Shown here: piece by piece, positions 49,001 through 60,320 of the stretch
Position numbering within the stretch: position 1 is the stretch's first letter
How the letters are laid out: each line of letters opens with the position of its first letter
Assembly (NCBI GenBank): GCA_016987375.1
Contig: PJRA01000272.1
Coordinates: 1,153,598-1,217,597 of the forward strand
Length of the DNA stretch: 64,000 nt
Direction: 5' to 3'
From: Brachionus koreanus
Taxonomy: Eukaryota; Rotifera; Eurotatoria; Ploima; Brachionidae
Position numbers and translations under genes: made by a program
Notes under the pieces: generated by a model
Seen by the model: only the letters and a program-made list of their open reading frames with translations
Told to the model about the DNA's origin: nothing
Database searches by the model: none

Positions 49001-50056
49001 TTAAGGTAAAAAAAATATATTGCCATTTACTAAATTTAACCAAATTTTGTACAGTTATTTAATATAATCAAATAAGTAAAAAATGCAAAATCCAAGTTCA
49101 TCTAGAACAACTTAACCTAAAAATGACGAGTGTTTTTTGATGCTTTTATAGTTAATGTATATGTCTAATAGTATTTTTTAAGAGAAAAAAAACTTGTTAA
49201 TATAAGCTGATCATTTTTGAATGACAACTTATCAAAAAGTATCATAAAAAAACACTAAAATTTGATTTTTTGAATTTCTTCAAAAATATTGTTAGAAATA
49301 GAACTTACAATTACAATAAAAAAAGTTCCTATAAATGAGATTACAGGAGCCTTTAAAAGTTTTGGCGCTCGAGTTAGTAAAATTTAGTCAATGGGAACAT
49401 ATTTTTACCTTAACAAACTTTTGAAAATTCTTTTTTGAATACCCTTTAGATAAATTAAAATGATCAAAACATGAAGAATATTAAGTCTCAAATTCAAATA
49501 AAATTTAATTTCTAAGACATCTTTTGATATTTTGAATAAAATATTTACTAAATTATCGAACAATTAAATTTATATATGACAATTAAAAATTTTGTAATGT
49601 TAATTGTTAAATTTTAAGTTCATTTTTCATGATTTTTAAGGCAAATCTTAATGCTATTGATATTGCATTTAAATATTTTTTTTCTCGGGAAAAAATTCAC
49701 TTTAATAAATTTGATTCCAAAAGCTATAATGATCAAAGCAATTTAACTAAATATAGATTTAATCTTCTCCTTTTTTAACAAAAAATTCCAAGCTAATATA
49801 AATAGAAATTTGTTTTTAAATAATAAAAGATTTGGTTTTAAATAATCATCTATACAAATTAATTTACATTTAAAAGTTGTTTAATCAATGCTTGTGGAGA
49901 AATTTTTGGATTTTGTTGTAAAAACTCGTCAATTGAGTCTGACGATATATGCCTTAAATTTAATAATTTATGGTAATTTATTATTACATTGTTCTTTCTT
50001 AAAATTTACCAGCCTGATGTCTCTAGACTTTGAATCAAATTATCCTTAGGACTCAT
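46065..50056 (-). CDS. TDRD3: TDRD3-like protein, OB-fold partner of topoisomerase 3-beta
   Basis: Scaffold that in animals binds TOP3B through its N-terminal OB-fold. Exons 50010-50056, 49868-49952, 47987-48052, 47538-47928, 47342-47478, 47223-47292, 47029-47166, 46422-46972, 46065-46136 give 518 residues. The N-terminal part matches TDRD3: SGWHISSDSIDEF, DLKTIGSKHLP, CVLQLIKLRNIGAPKE, LNTPPGTKIHLTGEI, LGGHVDYLVEKWKL, PPPWVPFG. Further on, ARPPATATLFDAFKTKL matches the exon-junction-complex binding motif. The C-terminal third is Arg/Gly then Asn/Gln/Tyr-rich, ending NFNRNQNFNRRNY. No UBA or Tudor domain was found in exons or introns. Intron 2 is about 1.8 kb and holds an inverted-repeat element. 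The gene follows XAB2 on the same strand by about 200 bases, with TTTTTAG 16 bases before the ATG. Confidence 0.9.
48989..49425. repeat. Inverted-repeat element inside TDRD3 intron 2
   Basis: Left arm TTCAAAAGTTTGTTAAGGTA then CCATTTACTAAATTTAAC. The right arm is the inverse: TAAAATTTAGTCAATGGG then TACCTTAACAAACTTTTGAA. A second, nested inverted pair lies inside (GTGTTTTTTGATGCTTTTA near 49130 against AAGTATCATAAAAAAACAC near 49240). No coding capacity. Confidence 0.8.
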
Positions 50057-50258
50057 ATCTTTTTTGGCTTTTCTAAAAATCAAAAAAATTCTTTACTAAT
50101 TAATGATAAAATACAAAAAAAAAATTTTGCTTTTTTAAAAGTAAAATTGTTTATTTTTTAAATAAAGTTTTTTAGATTTAAATTTTAAATTTTTTATTCA
50201 AAATTATATTTTTGAGATTATTATTAATCACTGTAGAAAAAATCTTTACAATCACTTT

Positions 50259-53200
50259 TTATTGTTCTTCTTCGTTATTTCCCGTTCTAAAAAAAAATCA
50301 CAAAATTTTTAATTCATAATTAGTCTTTACAATTTACTTGACAAATTGAATGCTATTTTTGGATTTAGGTACACTTGAAATTTCTTTCGATTTAGCAACT
50401 TGTTGAACTTCAGCTTCAACTACAGATTCTAAGCTTTTCATGGCATCGCCAGGTTCTAATTTAAAATGTATTCAACTAAAAAAATAAACATGAATGAAAT
50501 AAATTTACTTCCAGTCTGTGGAACAACCATTTGAGCAGCCATAAAATTAAACTCAACATTAAAAGTTGCTTGCACTGATCTTTTTATACGTAACATTTCC
50601 CTGACTGTATCTTCATTGCCGTGAGCGATTTCAAACTCTTTCCAAGTTTGCCAAAATTTGTTGTTCGTCTATTAGAATTAAAATTGATAAAGTTGATTTA
50701 AAAATTAATGAAAAAACCTTAGGATCACATATTTGAGAACAATGAACATAAATAGCTCTGGCTCGGTCGATTTCACCAAGTTTTCTTTCCATTTCTGCAT
50801 ATCGCATGCAAATTTCTCTTTTAAAATTGTTCAGTAGATATTTAAATCTTCAATAACTTTCTTCAAATTACTTGACTTGGTCATCGGGCAAAACTTCAAT
50901 AGCTTTTTCAAATATTTCTCTAGTTGCCGTAACTCCTTTCATTGAAGCAACTTGTTGAATATAGATGTTATACATTTCATAGCGTTCCTCTGCAAGAACT
51001 GCATCAGCTCCTCGCTCATAGATTTTAATGGCTCGTCTTGCAAGGCCATGATTTTCTTCAAGTTTAGCGTATAATAAATAAATTTCTTTGGCAAATTTTT
51101 GAGGTATATTTTCAAGACACTGTTCAAACATATCTCTCAATCGCTCCAGTTTCGAGCCACCCTTAAAAAATTTTATTATTTATCTTACATTTTGAAATTT
51201 TTTTTATTACATAGCGTTCTATAAATTTTGTTAAATATCTCAGCCATATATCATACACAACCGGCCACTTGAACAAAGCAATTCCTTTTTCATAAGCCTA
51301 AAATTCGATTTTATTCAAAAAATATATGAAAAATTTTTCAAAGTAAATATTTTTTACTTTGAAAGCCTCTTCAAAATAATTGTTTTCTTCTAGAAAAATT
51401 CCGTAATTTATTATGATTTGAGGCGTTGCAATTCGAAGATCAATTATATTCTCATAACACTTTTTGACTCCCTTAAAAAAGAAATAAAATATTTTATTTT
51501 AATTATTTTTTTAGATGATAAAAGAAGAAGTAATATATAAAACATTTAGAAGCAGGAACGTTTTTATTATTTGAAAGTTTTGTTTCTGGTCACATGGTAT
51601 TAAACTTCTTTAGTTTCTATAGAATTCCTAGTCTATCCAAAAAACTTTGGTTTTAAAGGTAAAGTAAAATTTTTGATCAAATTTCATTTTTCAAAATTGC
51701 TCAAAATATTTTAAATGCNNNNNNNNNNNNNNNNNNNNNNNNNNNNNNNNNNNNNNNNNNNNNNNNNNNNNNNNNNNNNNNNNNNNNNNNNNNNNNNNNN
51801 NNNNNNNNNNNNNNNNNNNNNNNNNNNNNNNNNNNNNNNNNNNNNNNNNNNNNNNNNNNNNNNNNNTGATCAAAAATTTTACTTTGCCGTTTTAAACTGT
51901 GTGGTGAAAAAAAAACCTTTTTGTTTATTTTAAATTGAAAAATAATTCATTAGGTTAAAAATAATGTATAATTAGAAAAATGATAAAATATAATTCTTTT
52001 ATAAAAAATTTCCGTCTAAGTTTATTAAATCTTCTACAAAATGATAGGTAAATGTTAGTTAGTTTTTGGAAAATTTCTAATGGTCAACTTGCTGTTGACC
52101 GTCTTGATGGCCGTAAAGGTTAAATTTTTTTTTAAATTTTAGTTTTAAAAGAATTTAAATAAAAATGTACTAATAATTAATTAATATAATTAAAATTTTT
52201 AAATCTTTAATTAACAGAATTAAAATCTTTTGAGGTTAAAGAATTTTTATTCTAAATTTAAAAAAAATTTCTTTAGAAAATAAATTGGGTGGTATTTGAA
52301 ATTTAAATTTTTTTTCACAACTAAAAAAAATTCAAGGAGTTTTTAATTATCACCGATATCGCGATGACATGAATGCAATTTGGAATCCTAAACAGCAATA
52401 ATACGTGACTTTTGTTTTTAAGGTCTTTAAATCTTCAAATTTCAATCTTCACTTCAATTTATGATCAAACTGACTTTTTTTTCTAAATTTTTAATTTGAC
52501 TTTTTAAAAATAAGTTTAAAAATTGATCAAAAAATGAACATTTAAAGCATAATATTGATTTTAACTTTCAGCTTTTATATATATCTCAATAAAGTTCTAA
52601 TTTTCGATATCGTCTGGTTCAGCTTTTCAAGATCGTTAAGAAAATATCTTTTTTCAAATAAATTTTTTTGGTTAAAATAATTTTTTTTCAGTTTTCAAAT
52701 TTACTGTAAGGATCTTATTAGTTTAGGTTGAAAATAAAAAAGATTATCAAAATTCTGTGATAGTTACAGGAAAGAAAGATTCACATGTGTGTCATTTTAA
52801 CAAATTAAGAAATTTGCTTACATCAAATGATCCGAAGCTTTCTTCAAGATCAGCATGCATTGACCAGAGTTTAACACTTTTATACAATCTGTTTTGCACA
52901 GGCTCAGTCGGATCGAAGTAATCATACTTTTTTTTCGGTATTACACAAGCTCTATGTATTAGTTTCAATGCATTTTCAGAATTTCTTGAAAAAAAATTAT
53001 TATTTGAAAAATTTGAAAGGCTTCTGTTACTCATGTCCTAGCTCCATTTCGATCCATGCACACCAAATGTTTGCCAACTCATCCACATTTTTATAGTTTG
53101 ATTTTATAGCTTTTTCAAATACATATTTAGCTTCGCTAATTTGGTTGCTATTTTCATAAAACTTGGCAAATTCTATCCAAAGTTGATGATATTTTCCATT

Positions 53201-54537
53201 AGCCTGCTTAGGATCAACGGTTTGAATCGCCTCTGTAAAAGTTTCAATTACCTAAAGAAAAATTTTTATTTTAAAAAAAAAACTTCATAATTTATTACAT
53301 CTTTTGGCTTTTCTTCAAAAAGCTTGACTCTTTTTAACCATTCGTGAACATTATGAGGGTTTTGTCTTAAAAGAACTTTATTGAGCAACAATGGTCTACG
53401 GTCCATTAAATATTCCAATCTAGCTAAACGCATCTCAAGTTCAAGATCATCTAAAATTTATTTTATTCAAATGATATATGCTTTTTTTTCTAAATAATTT
53501 ATACCATCATCGCTAAGGCCCTCATTATTAGCTTGTTCCATCAAATTTGTTATTAGGTTTTCTTCAAATATCGAATAGGCATCAAAAATTTGGGTAAAAT
53601 CTCTCACAGTCATTACTTTGGTCATACCCTCTTCGTAAATGTCACGTGCTCTTTCAAAATTACCCAAACCTATATAATAAGATGCCAACGAATTCCACAA
53701 TTGACCAACCTGATCAACATATTTTTGTATGCCTTGTCTCAAAATTGGTTCCACTTTAACGGACTTGATTTTTGTTGGATTCTTCGCCAAAATTTCACAC
53801 AATTCATGCCATAACTTAAATCATTTATTCAATTTATATTTGGATAAAATTTTGATCCTACTTCATGCTTAGTTTTTCCGTATTTTGAGTGAATATCCTC
53901 ATTATTTAGAAGATACAAATATTTTTGAACGCATTCGTCAATTAGGCCGACATTTTTCAAATAGTTTGCATGGTCTTCGACATCTTCAGGAATTAACTAG
54001 CAATATAGATTAGTAATAAATATATATTTTTTAAAGTTTTCTGGTCCTTACTTTCGAATATCTTTTGTAAACCTTGACGCCAGTGTCCGGTATGTCAAAA
54101 GACTCAACAAGCTTTAAATAAATTGGCCATATTCTATAGTGTTGAGTGATGGGTAAAGATCTTAGGGCTCTGTCACATGTTTTACGAGTTCTCGTAATCA
54201 GACATTGGTCTAGCAAAAATTCACAATAATCTGTCCATATCCGGGGCATTTTGTTCATATATGCTAGAGCTCTATCGTAGGCATTATTAAGTTCTTCGTA
54301 TTCAGGATCGTTAATGCATTTGTTTTTAAGATGCGCTCTTCTTAATTTTAAGTAATTGTGCCACAGTTTGTAGCTTCCCGGTAGTTGTTTGAGAGCTCGC
54401 TCGTAAACAAGATAAACTGAAACCCAATTTGAACAAAATTTAGTTTTGTGATTAATGTAGCGAAACCAGGATTTTAAGCTGTAAGGATTTCGAATTACAT
54501 CCTCTTCATAAGCAACGTCTTCTTCATCAAATAACAT
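50259..54537 (-). CDS. XAB2: XAB2/SYF1 spliceosome HAT-repeat protein
   Basis: Scaffold of the NineTeen-associated/intron-binding complex, also linked to transcription-coupled repair. Thirteen exons: 54052-54537, 53862-53996, 53505-53814, 53299-53450, 53031-53251, 52822-52984, 51358-51471, 51211-51297, 50872-51161, 50718-50817, 50509-50668, 50338-50455, 50259-50286, giving 787 residues (human 855). Nearly the whole protein is HAT repeats. Diagnostic stretches include [103 protein letters not shown] and [20 protein letters not shown]. The acidic C-terminal tail of vertebrates is reduced to TGNNEEEQ. Intron 6 (1350 nt) contains the assembly gap. Because the phase and HAT sequence run on cleanly across it, the gap probably removes no coding sequence. 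Confidence 0.96.
51651..51899. repeat. Assembly gap flanked by an inverted repeat
   Basis: 148 N (51719-51866) lie between a left segment containing AAAGTAAAATTTTTGATCA and a right segment beginning with its exact inverse TGATCAAAAATTTTACTTT. The match continues imperfectly outward (GTTTTAAAGG against CGTTTTAAAC). The arrangement suggests that a palindromic element was not assembled through. It lies in intron 6 of XAB2. Confidence 0.75.
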
Positions 54538-56797
54538 TTCAAATTTAGAGATTAGTTTTCAAGAAAAAAATATTAAAAAATTTTTTATTTAAAAATTCTA
54601 TTTTACAAGTTTTATATGATCAGAATAAATTAAAAAACTAAATTTACAAAATTTTTGTTTTGATATTTTCAACAATTTTGACCTATTGAAAGAGAATATG
54701 TCAAAATAAAAATTAAAATTAATTATTTTTAATATTCGGATTGTTTGACTATTTCTATTTTTCTTAAATTTTTTATGAAAGAGCTTCTGCTCAACTCAAC
54801 AAAAAACAAAATTGACGGTTTCTAATTTAACTTCATTAAAAAAAATTAAAAAAGCTAAAAAAATACATTAATTAAAAATCAGAACATTTATAAAAATCCA
54901 AAAAAATAAAATAAGAAATTGGCTTTGCCGTTAAGTTTTTTACTGAAAGTTTGACTTTAAGAATTTCGGATCTAACTTTTAATTAATTTAATTTTTAAAA
55001 TAAATAAGCTAAAAAACAGTTAAATTAAATATTTTCTTTTAAAAAAAGAGAGAAAATTTAAAATATTCAAATTTAATTTTGTTATTTGATTTAATTTTGT
55101 TAATTTATTTTGTTATTTTATTCAAATGTTCTTTATTTGATTTATAATCTAGTGGATATTTATAACTTAATATTATTATTATTTGTCAAAATATTAAATA
55201 TGACAATAAACTTTAAACTAAAATTTAAGAATTATATGATTAAATAATGTATAGTAGTAGGTGAAAATGTGCTTTAAAGTAAAAATCATTTACTAGTGAT
55301 CATTACTTGTGACAAAAGTGGATCTATTTTCGAAATTATTATAACGAAATAAATGATTGAACCATCTCAATCAGTAATTTCGAAGGGATAATGCACTTTG
55401 AGCTGATTCTAGACGGTCAGTTCAGAACTTTATTCTGAAAAATTAGAATGAATGTATGCTTAACTCAAAGAAAAATATCTATCTTTAGTCAACTGAAAGC
55501 TAGGTTTGTTTCTTCAAGATAATACTGGACCTCATACAGCTAGATGAACAGTGGTAAAAATAGAAGAGCTGGAAGGGATCGAATTTCGAATATAACCAAA
55601 ATCTTTCTTGTTCTAGTTTATTTTCTTATAGTATGGCTTTTAACCAATCAAGAAAAAGTTGAAAAAGGGTGTCGTGAGTTTTTTAAGTGCAGTGAATGGA
55701 ACAAAATAAGAATCAAACTACCCACTAATAAAGCAAAATTTTTCACTCAACCTAATAAGTGTTTTTAACCAAAAATAAATATGCAATCAAAATTTAAATT
55801 ATTGCTAATAATTAATAAATTATGTTAGCCATAGTTTGTATCTTGTAAAATTTTTATCACAAAAAGCTATAGACTCTTGGGTATTTTTAAATTTGAAAAA
55901 AGTTCATAAAAGAATACAAGTTATTAGTGTTAAGCTTTTCAATATGATAATTAAATTATACGTTTTATATTTTTTAAAAATTTTAAATAAATTTTTTTCT
56001 TTTTAGGTATTAAGAAATCCAATTACAAACAAAACAAAAATTTTTCTATTTTAATAAATTAAAATATACTAAAATAAAATATTTTAAAAAAGGTATTGCA
56101 AAAAATGCAACCTTTGTTGCACCTTTTTTACTTAAAAACAAACAAATAACAAAATATAAAACATCATTAAGATTTTGATTGATTTAAGATTTTATCTCCC
56201 AAAAAAAAGCAAAAAACGTTCAACTATGTTGCACTTTTAAGCAATATTTTTTAAAGGACATTTTATTTTAGTAAATTTTAATTTATCAAAATAGAAAGAA
56301 TTTTTGATTTTTTTGTATTTAAATTTAACAATATCTTAATTTAGGAGGTAAAAATAGTAAAAAAATAATTCAAGCCTTCCTTGTGATTCTTCGAAGCTTT
56401 GATTTAGTTAAATTGAAATTTTTATTAACAAAAGATAATTACACAGTATTTTAAAATAAAACAAAAATTATCTTTTTAAATTTATCTTGCTTTAATTTGA
56501 GCCCGTGATTAGATAGTTAACTTCTACCACTTGCATGCTTGTAAATAGTTAAGCAATTTATGAATCAATATTTTTTTTCAAAATTTATACAGTTTTTGTG
56601 CATTTTTTAGAAATTTTAATCTCACCAGAATTTTGAGACTAAAAAAGTGACAATTCACGAATAATTCAAATATTTCAAAACGTTTTATTTGAAATGCGGT
56701 TTATTTATCATAATTGGTCTATTATTTTGAAAGAAATATTACAAACCAGTTTTTGAAAAAAATATACCCATATAAATTTGATTTATTATTAATAAAA
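54538..56797. other. Intergenic between XAB2 (-) and the small Tim (+)
   Basis: Divergent promoter region, A/T-rich. It contains the mariner fragment at about 55380-55770. No other gene or strong repeat is seen. Confidence 0.5.
55380..55770 (+). pseudogene. Decayed mariner/Tc1-type transposase fragment
   Basis: Translated in shifting frames the segment shows MHFELILDGQF (the counterpart of the YYELLPPGQT region), then LFLQDNTGPHTAR and TVVKIEELEGIEF, corresponding to the mariner QDNAxPHxA...ELGWE block that carries the second catalytic Asp. It then runs into QNLSCSSLFSYSMAFNQS, like the PDLAPSDYHLFRSM region. Stops and frameshifts break it, and no terminal inverted repeats are visible nearby. 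The 74-codon ORF at 55544-55768 is only an accidental frame across it. Confidence 0.7.
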
Positions 56798-57085
56798 ATG
56801 TCGATGAACGATGATCCGGAAATGCAGCGAATGCTTGCTAAACAAGAGCTTTTCGAAAATGTAAAAAAATAATTTCAAATTTTTATCCCAAAATTAAAAT
56901 AGATTTAAATTTAGATCAAACGAATACAAAATATTTGCTGGGATAAATGTATGACAGATGGTGTAGATAGCTACTTATCATCTCGACAAGAAAAATGCCT
57001 AGAAAATTGTGCTGATCGCTTTGTAGATGCTGTTGTAATAGGAACAACTAGAATAAACCAACGAATATCCGGTGGTTCTCATTAA
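56798..57085 (+). CDS. Small Tim chaperone of the mitochondrial intermembrane space (TIMM8-like)
   Basis: Exons 56798-56860 and 56915-57085 give 77 residues. The twin CX3C signature of small Tims is present (CWDKC and CLENC). The surrounding sequence, ICWDKCM...SSRQEKCLENCADRFVDA, is closest to Tim8, which pairs with Tim13 to escort hydrophobic inner-membrane precursors. Assignment to Tim8 rather than Tim13 rests on the CW.KCM pattern. No N-terminal presequence, as expected. VMA21 follows 140 bases downstream on the same strand. Confidence 0.85.
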
Positions 57086-57225
57086 TAAATAAAATAAATT
57101 GATAAAAAATTAAAAATTTTTATTTAATGAATTTTTTTCTGCAAAAAAGTTGTTGATGACTTTTTTCAAATTAATAATTTTAATTATTACAAAAAAGATA
57201 AACCGAATTTTATTTAGATTTAAAA

Positions 57226-57595
57226 ATGAAAAGACCTATTTCAATAAATGAAGGAAAAAATTATAATCCAATCGAAGAAATGCATACTGAAGCCGATAAG
57301 CGTGTAGGCCAAGTATTTAGAACCATGCTAGTTTTTACATCACTGATGGTAATAGCTCCAATATCATCCTATTTTGCTTCCAAAAAATACATTTTCGAAA
57401 GTAATTATTTCAGAATTCTAAATTTTACCCTAAAAAAATTATTAAATTAAAGAATATTTTTCAATCGATTCAGATGAGAGTTACATATACTCGGTTGCCG
57501 TTACAGTTATTGTTATTCACTTGATTTTGGGTGCTTTTATTTACATAGCTTGGCAGGACGCTAATACGTCTGCTAATGAAAAAAAGAAAAAATAA
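57226..57595 (+). CDS. VMA21: VMA21, V-ATPase Vo assembly factor
   Basis: ER membrane chaperone for assembly of the V-ATPase proton-translocating sector. Exons 57226-57400 and 57474-57595 give 98 residues (human 101). Two transmembrane helices: about residues 33-50 (TMLVFTSLMVIAPISSYF) and 64-85 (VAVTVIVIHLILGAFIYIAW). The linker SKKYIFE matches the family's TKSYIFE. The C-terminus KKKK satisfies a dilysine ER-retrieval signal. An acceptor-like TTTTATTTAG lies about 9 bases before the ATG, suggesting either a leader intron or a trans-splice site. Confidence 0.93.
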
Positions 57596-58321
57596 AGCTA
57601 GATGCATTGTTAACTATAAAAACATTAATTCATATAATTTATTGTTTGCGAATTTTTTTAATCTTTTTTCCTTTTTTGTATTTAATAAAAACCACCTTTG
57701 GATTTCAAAATTTTATTAAAATAAATAAACAGAAAAAAATAAAAATACTAATTTTCATAGACTGCGATTTCGGTTTTGGAAATAATGATTGAAAAATTAT
57801 TTTTACTATCAATCACTATCAAACAAAACCAAATCGTTCATACTATTTAAATTTAAGCATACTCAGAATTAAAACTTCTTTTTTTTTAAGATTTAAATAC
57901 ATATTTAAACACTAATTTTATTTTATTTAGATTTTGACCTGGACAAAATTAGACCTGAATTATTAAAGAAAAATTATTTTTAATTTGGTTTTAGATGCGT
58001 ATTGTTTAAATAAAAATAAATGTCTAAAAATAAAATTTAATATCTTTTATCTAAATATAAACATTTTTGTTTGAAAATTAAAAAGTCTAAATAAAATATG
58101 CAGTTAATTTATATTAAAATAAACAATTCTGTATCACTCATACGAACACCCCATGTAAATGATTTTAAATTTTAACACTTAAAATACTTTATAACACTAG
58201 AAACACCAAGCATTTTTTCATGATTTTTTAATTTAAAAATATTGAAAAAAAATTTTAAATAATTTTAGAAATTAATATCATTTTTAGAGAGAAATATTAA
58301 ACCTACATAATTCAATAAAGA

Positions 58322-58798
58322 TACAGTAAAGCCTAGCGAGATCATGCAGGGATAACTTTTGATTATTAGGTTTTAGTACATGCATTAGCTACCTCAATAC
58401 ATTGAAATGCGCATTTCAAGTGACGTTAAAATTAAAAAAACCTGCAATAAATGTTGGGACATAAACCGAAAAAGGGGACAACTTGACCCATCATTAAAAC
58501 TTGAATATTATAAATTAAAATAGATGCAATTAAAAACTATTTTTAATTATTTCATTTAATTTTTTAGTTTTTTAGTAATCCTAATTTTTAAATCCGAACC
58601 ATAACTCAAAAACTTGAAATTTTTTTCCTTTAATTTAAATCTTTTAAATTTTTTCAAATTTTTAATGCGGGTCATGAAATACGCATTTTTATGCACGCAT
58701 TCCAAAGAGACCAATTTTAACATGAGGTAGCTAATGCATGTACTTAAACCTAAGAATCAAAAGTTATCTAATGCATGATCTCGCTAGGATTTACGGTA
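58322..58798. repeat. TACCGTAAA-family inverted-repeat element, copy 3 (longest)
   Basis: Starts TACAGTAAAGCCTAGCGAGA and ends TCTCGCTAGGATTTACGGTA. Inside the ends the arms share GGATAACTTTTGATTATTAG, TACATGCATTAGCTACCTCA and their inverses. Arms are about 80 bases or more. Relatives are at 22288-22541 and 34623-34896. Confidence 0.85.
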
Positions 58799-59261
58799 AA
58801 CTTATTTGAAAAATCTACTCAAAAGATACGAGGATATACAAAATTTTACAAACGTCAAAATATTACTCGTTTGGTGCTTCTAGTGTTAATTGTTATTAAA
58901 TGCATTTTTAATGTCAAAAAATTTTCCAAATGAATAAAAATTTAAATAAAACTTAAAAATATAAGACAAAATTTTATTACACGTGTTTAATTAAGAAAAT
59001 TTATTTATTAAAAATTGTTTCCTTAAACATCAATCAAACTTATAGAACCTTTAGATTTTATTTTTAGAATTGATAAAAATTTATTTATGTTTATTAGTAG
59101 TAGTAGTATTTCTATCTACAGTAACGATCTAAAACGTTTAGTTTAAAAAGTAAGGATTTGGCAGTATTTGCTTCTCACCATTCCAAAGACTTCTTTATCA
59201 ATGACTGCTTTTTGAAACTTTTTGATGTTAGCGATTTAATAGCGTTCATTTATTAAATTTA

Positions 59262-59330
59262 GTTTAGTTAATTGAATAAATATAAATGGCACAGTTGATG
59301 AAATACACCGTTGTTTACATCTGTGAATTA
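59262..59330 (+). repeat. GAATAAATATAAATGG dispersed repeat, one of four copies
   Basis: Shares TTGAATAAATATAAATGG, ACAGTTGATG, CGTTGTTTACA and TGTGAATTA with copies at 39007-39092 and 39443-39516 (same strand) and 41000-41049 (opposite strand). About 70-85 bases each, no coding capacity. It may be the end of a larger transposon; the element type is unknown. Confidence 0.65.
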
Positions 59331-60203
59331 ATATAAATAAATATATATTTTTAAAATTTAATTAGATTATTAAATAAATATGAGGAAAAGAAAAAAGCTA
59401 GGAATAGTTTAGCTGCTTACGCTGACGCTTTTGTTTTTGATTTTTGTCTATTTGTCTTTCTCAAAAATTTTTTATTAACTCTTCCACGATTTTAGACATC
59501 CATTTGTAAATTATTGATAAGTCTTTGCGATTTATTTCTAGGGCAAGTCTGTAATTATAATTGCATGAAACAATTATAATTATTATTATTTAAAGTCTTA
59601 TGAACAATTTAAAAAAAATCGTTAGATTTATTTTTTATTTATTTTAACGATGATTTTAAAAAAATTTACATTTTTACCAAAAATAAAAAGTTGCGTTTTT
59701 TTCAAAAAATATCTGTGATTTACTTAAATTTATCTAAATATATTATATTAAAGGCAACACAACCAATATTGACTTTAATTAAAAAATTTTGATGAAAAAC
59801 TAATTTTTTGAAATTTTATTTTGTGAAATAATTTAACGAGAAAAGTTTCCTAAATTTGGTAAAATAATCCTAAATAACTGAAAATCAAATAAGTGGTGGA
59901 TGGCGATGTGAAAAAACATAAAATATGTAAAAATTTTAATTTTACTTAAAACAAATTTTAGTTTTAGCTTTTAATTGATGATTGCCGAAAGAGAAAAGCT
60001 CTTTCCTCTCTAAATCTAAATCATTTTTCTATTTTATCAATCAAATATATCATCAAATTAACGTTTGTTTTGTAAAATTTTCAAACCTAAATTAAATATG
60101 AACATAAAAATATGAATTATATTTTCGGAAAAAGCTGAAATTTCACACACTTATTATAGTATTCTTCTTATTCTGGGTCCTTACATACTAGCGGCGCGTT
60201 AGG

Positions 60204-60320
60204 ACTGGAGACACACCTGGTACCATTTGGTTCAAATATCTCCGGCCTTAAATTTTAATGGTCTAGGCATTTTTGAAGTCGGGTATACTCGAACCAAATG
60301 GTACCAGGTGTGTCTCCGGT
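60204..60320. repeat. Short inverted-repeat element with 27-bp perfect arms
   Basis: GGAGACACACCTGGTACCAT then TTGGTTC at 60207-60233 is exactly repeated in inverse at 60291-60317. A few outer bases also pair. The loop is 57 bases. The arms are strikingly G+C-rich against the surroundings. Confidence 0.85.

Noticed and set aside
55544..55768. 74-codon plus-strand ORF with a hydrophobic stretch
   Set aside because: It is a frame-shifted reading across the decayed mariner transposase.
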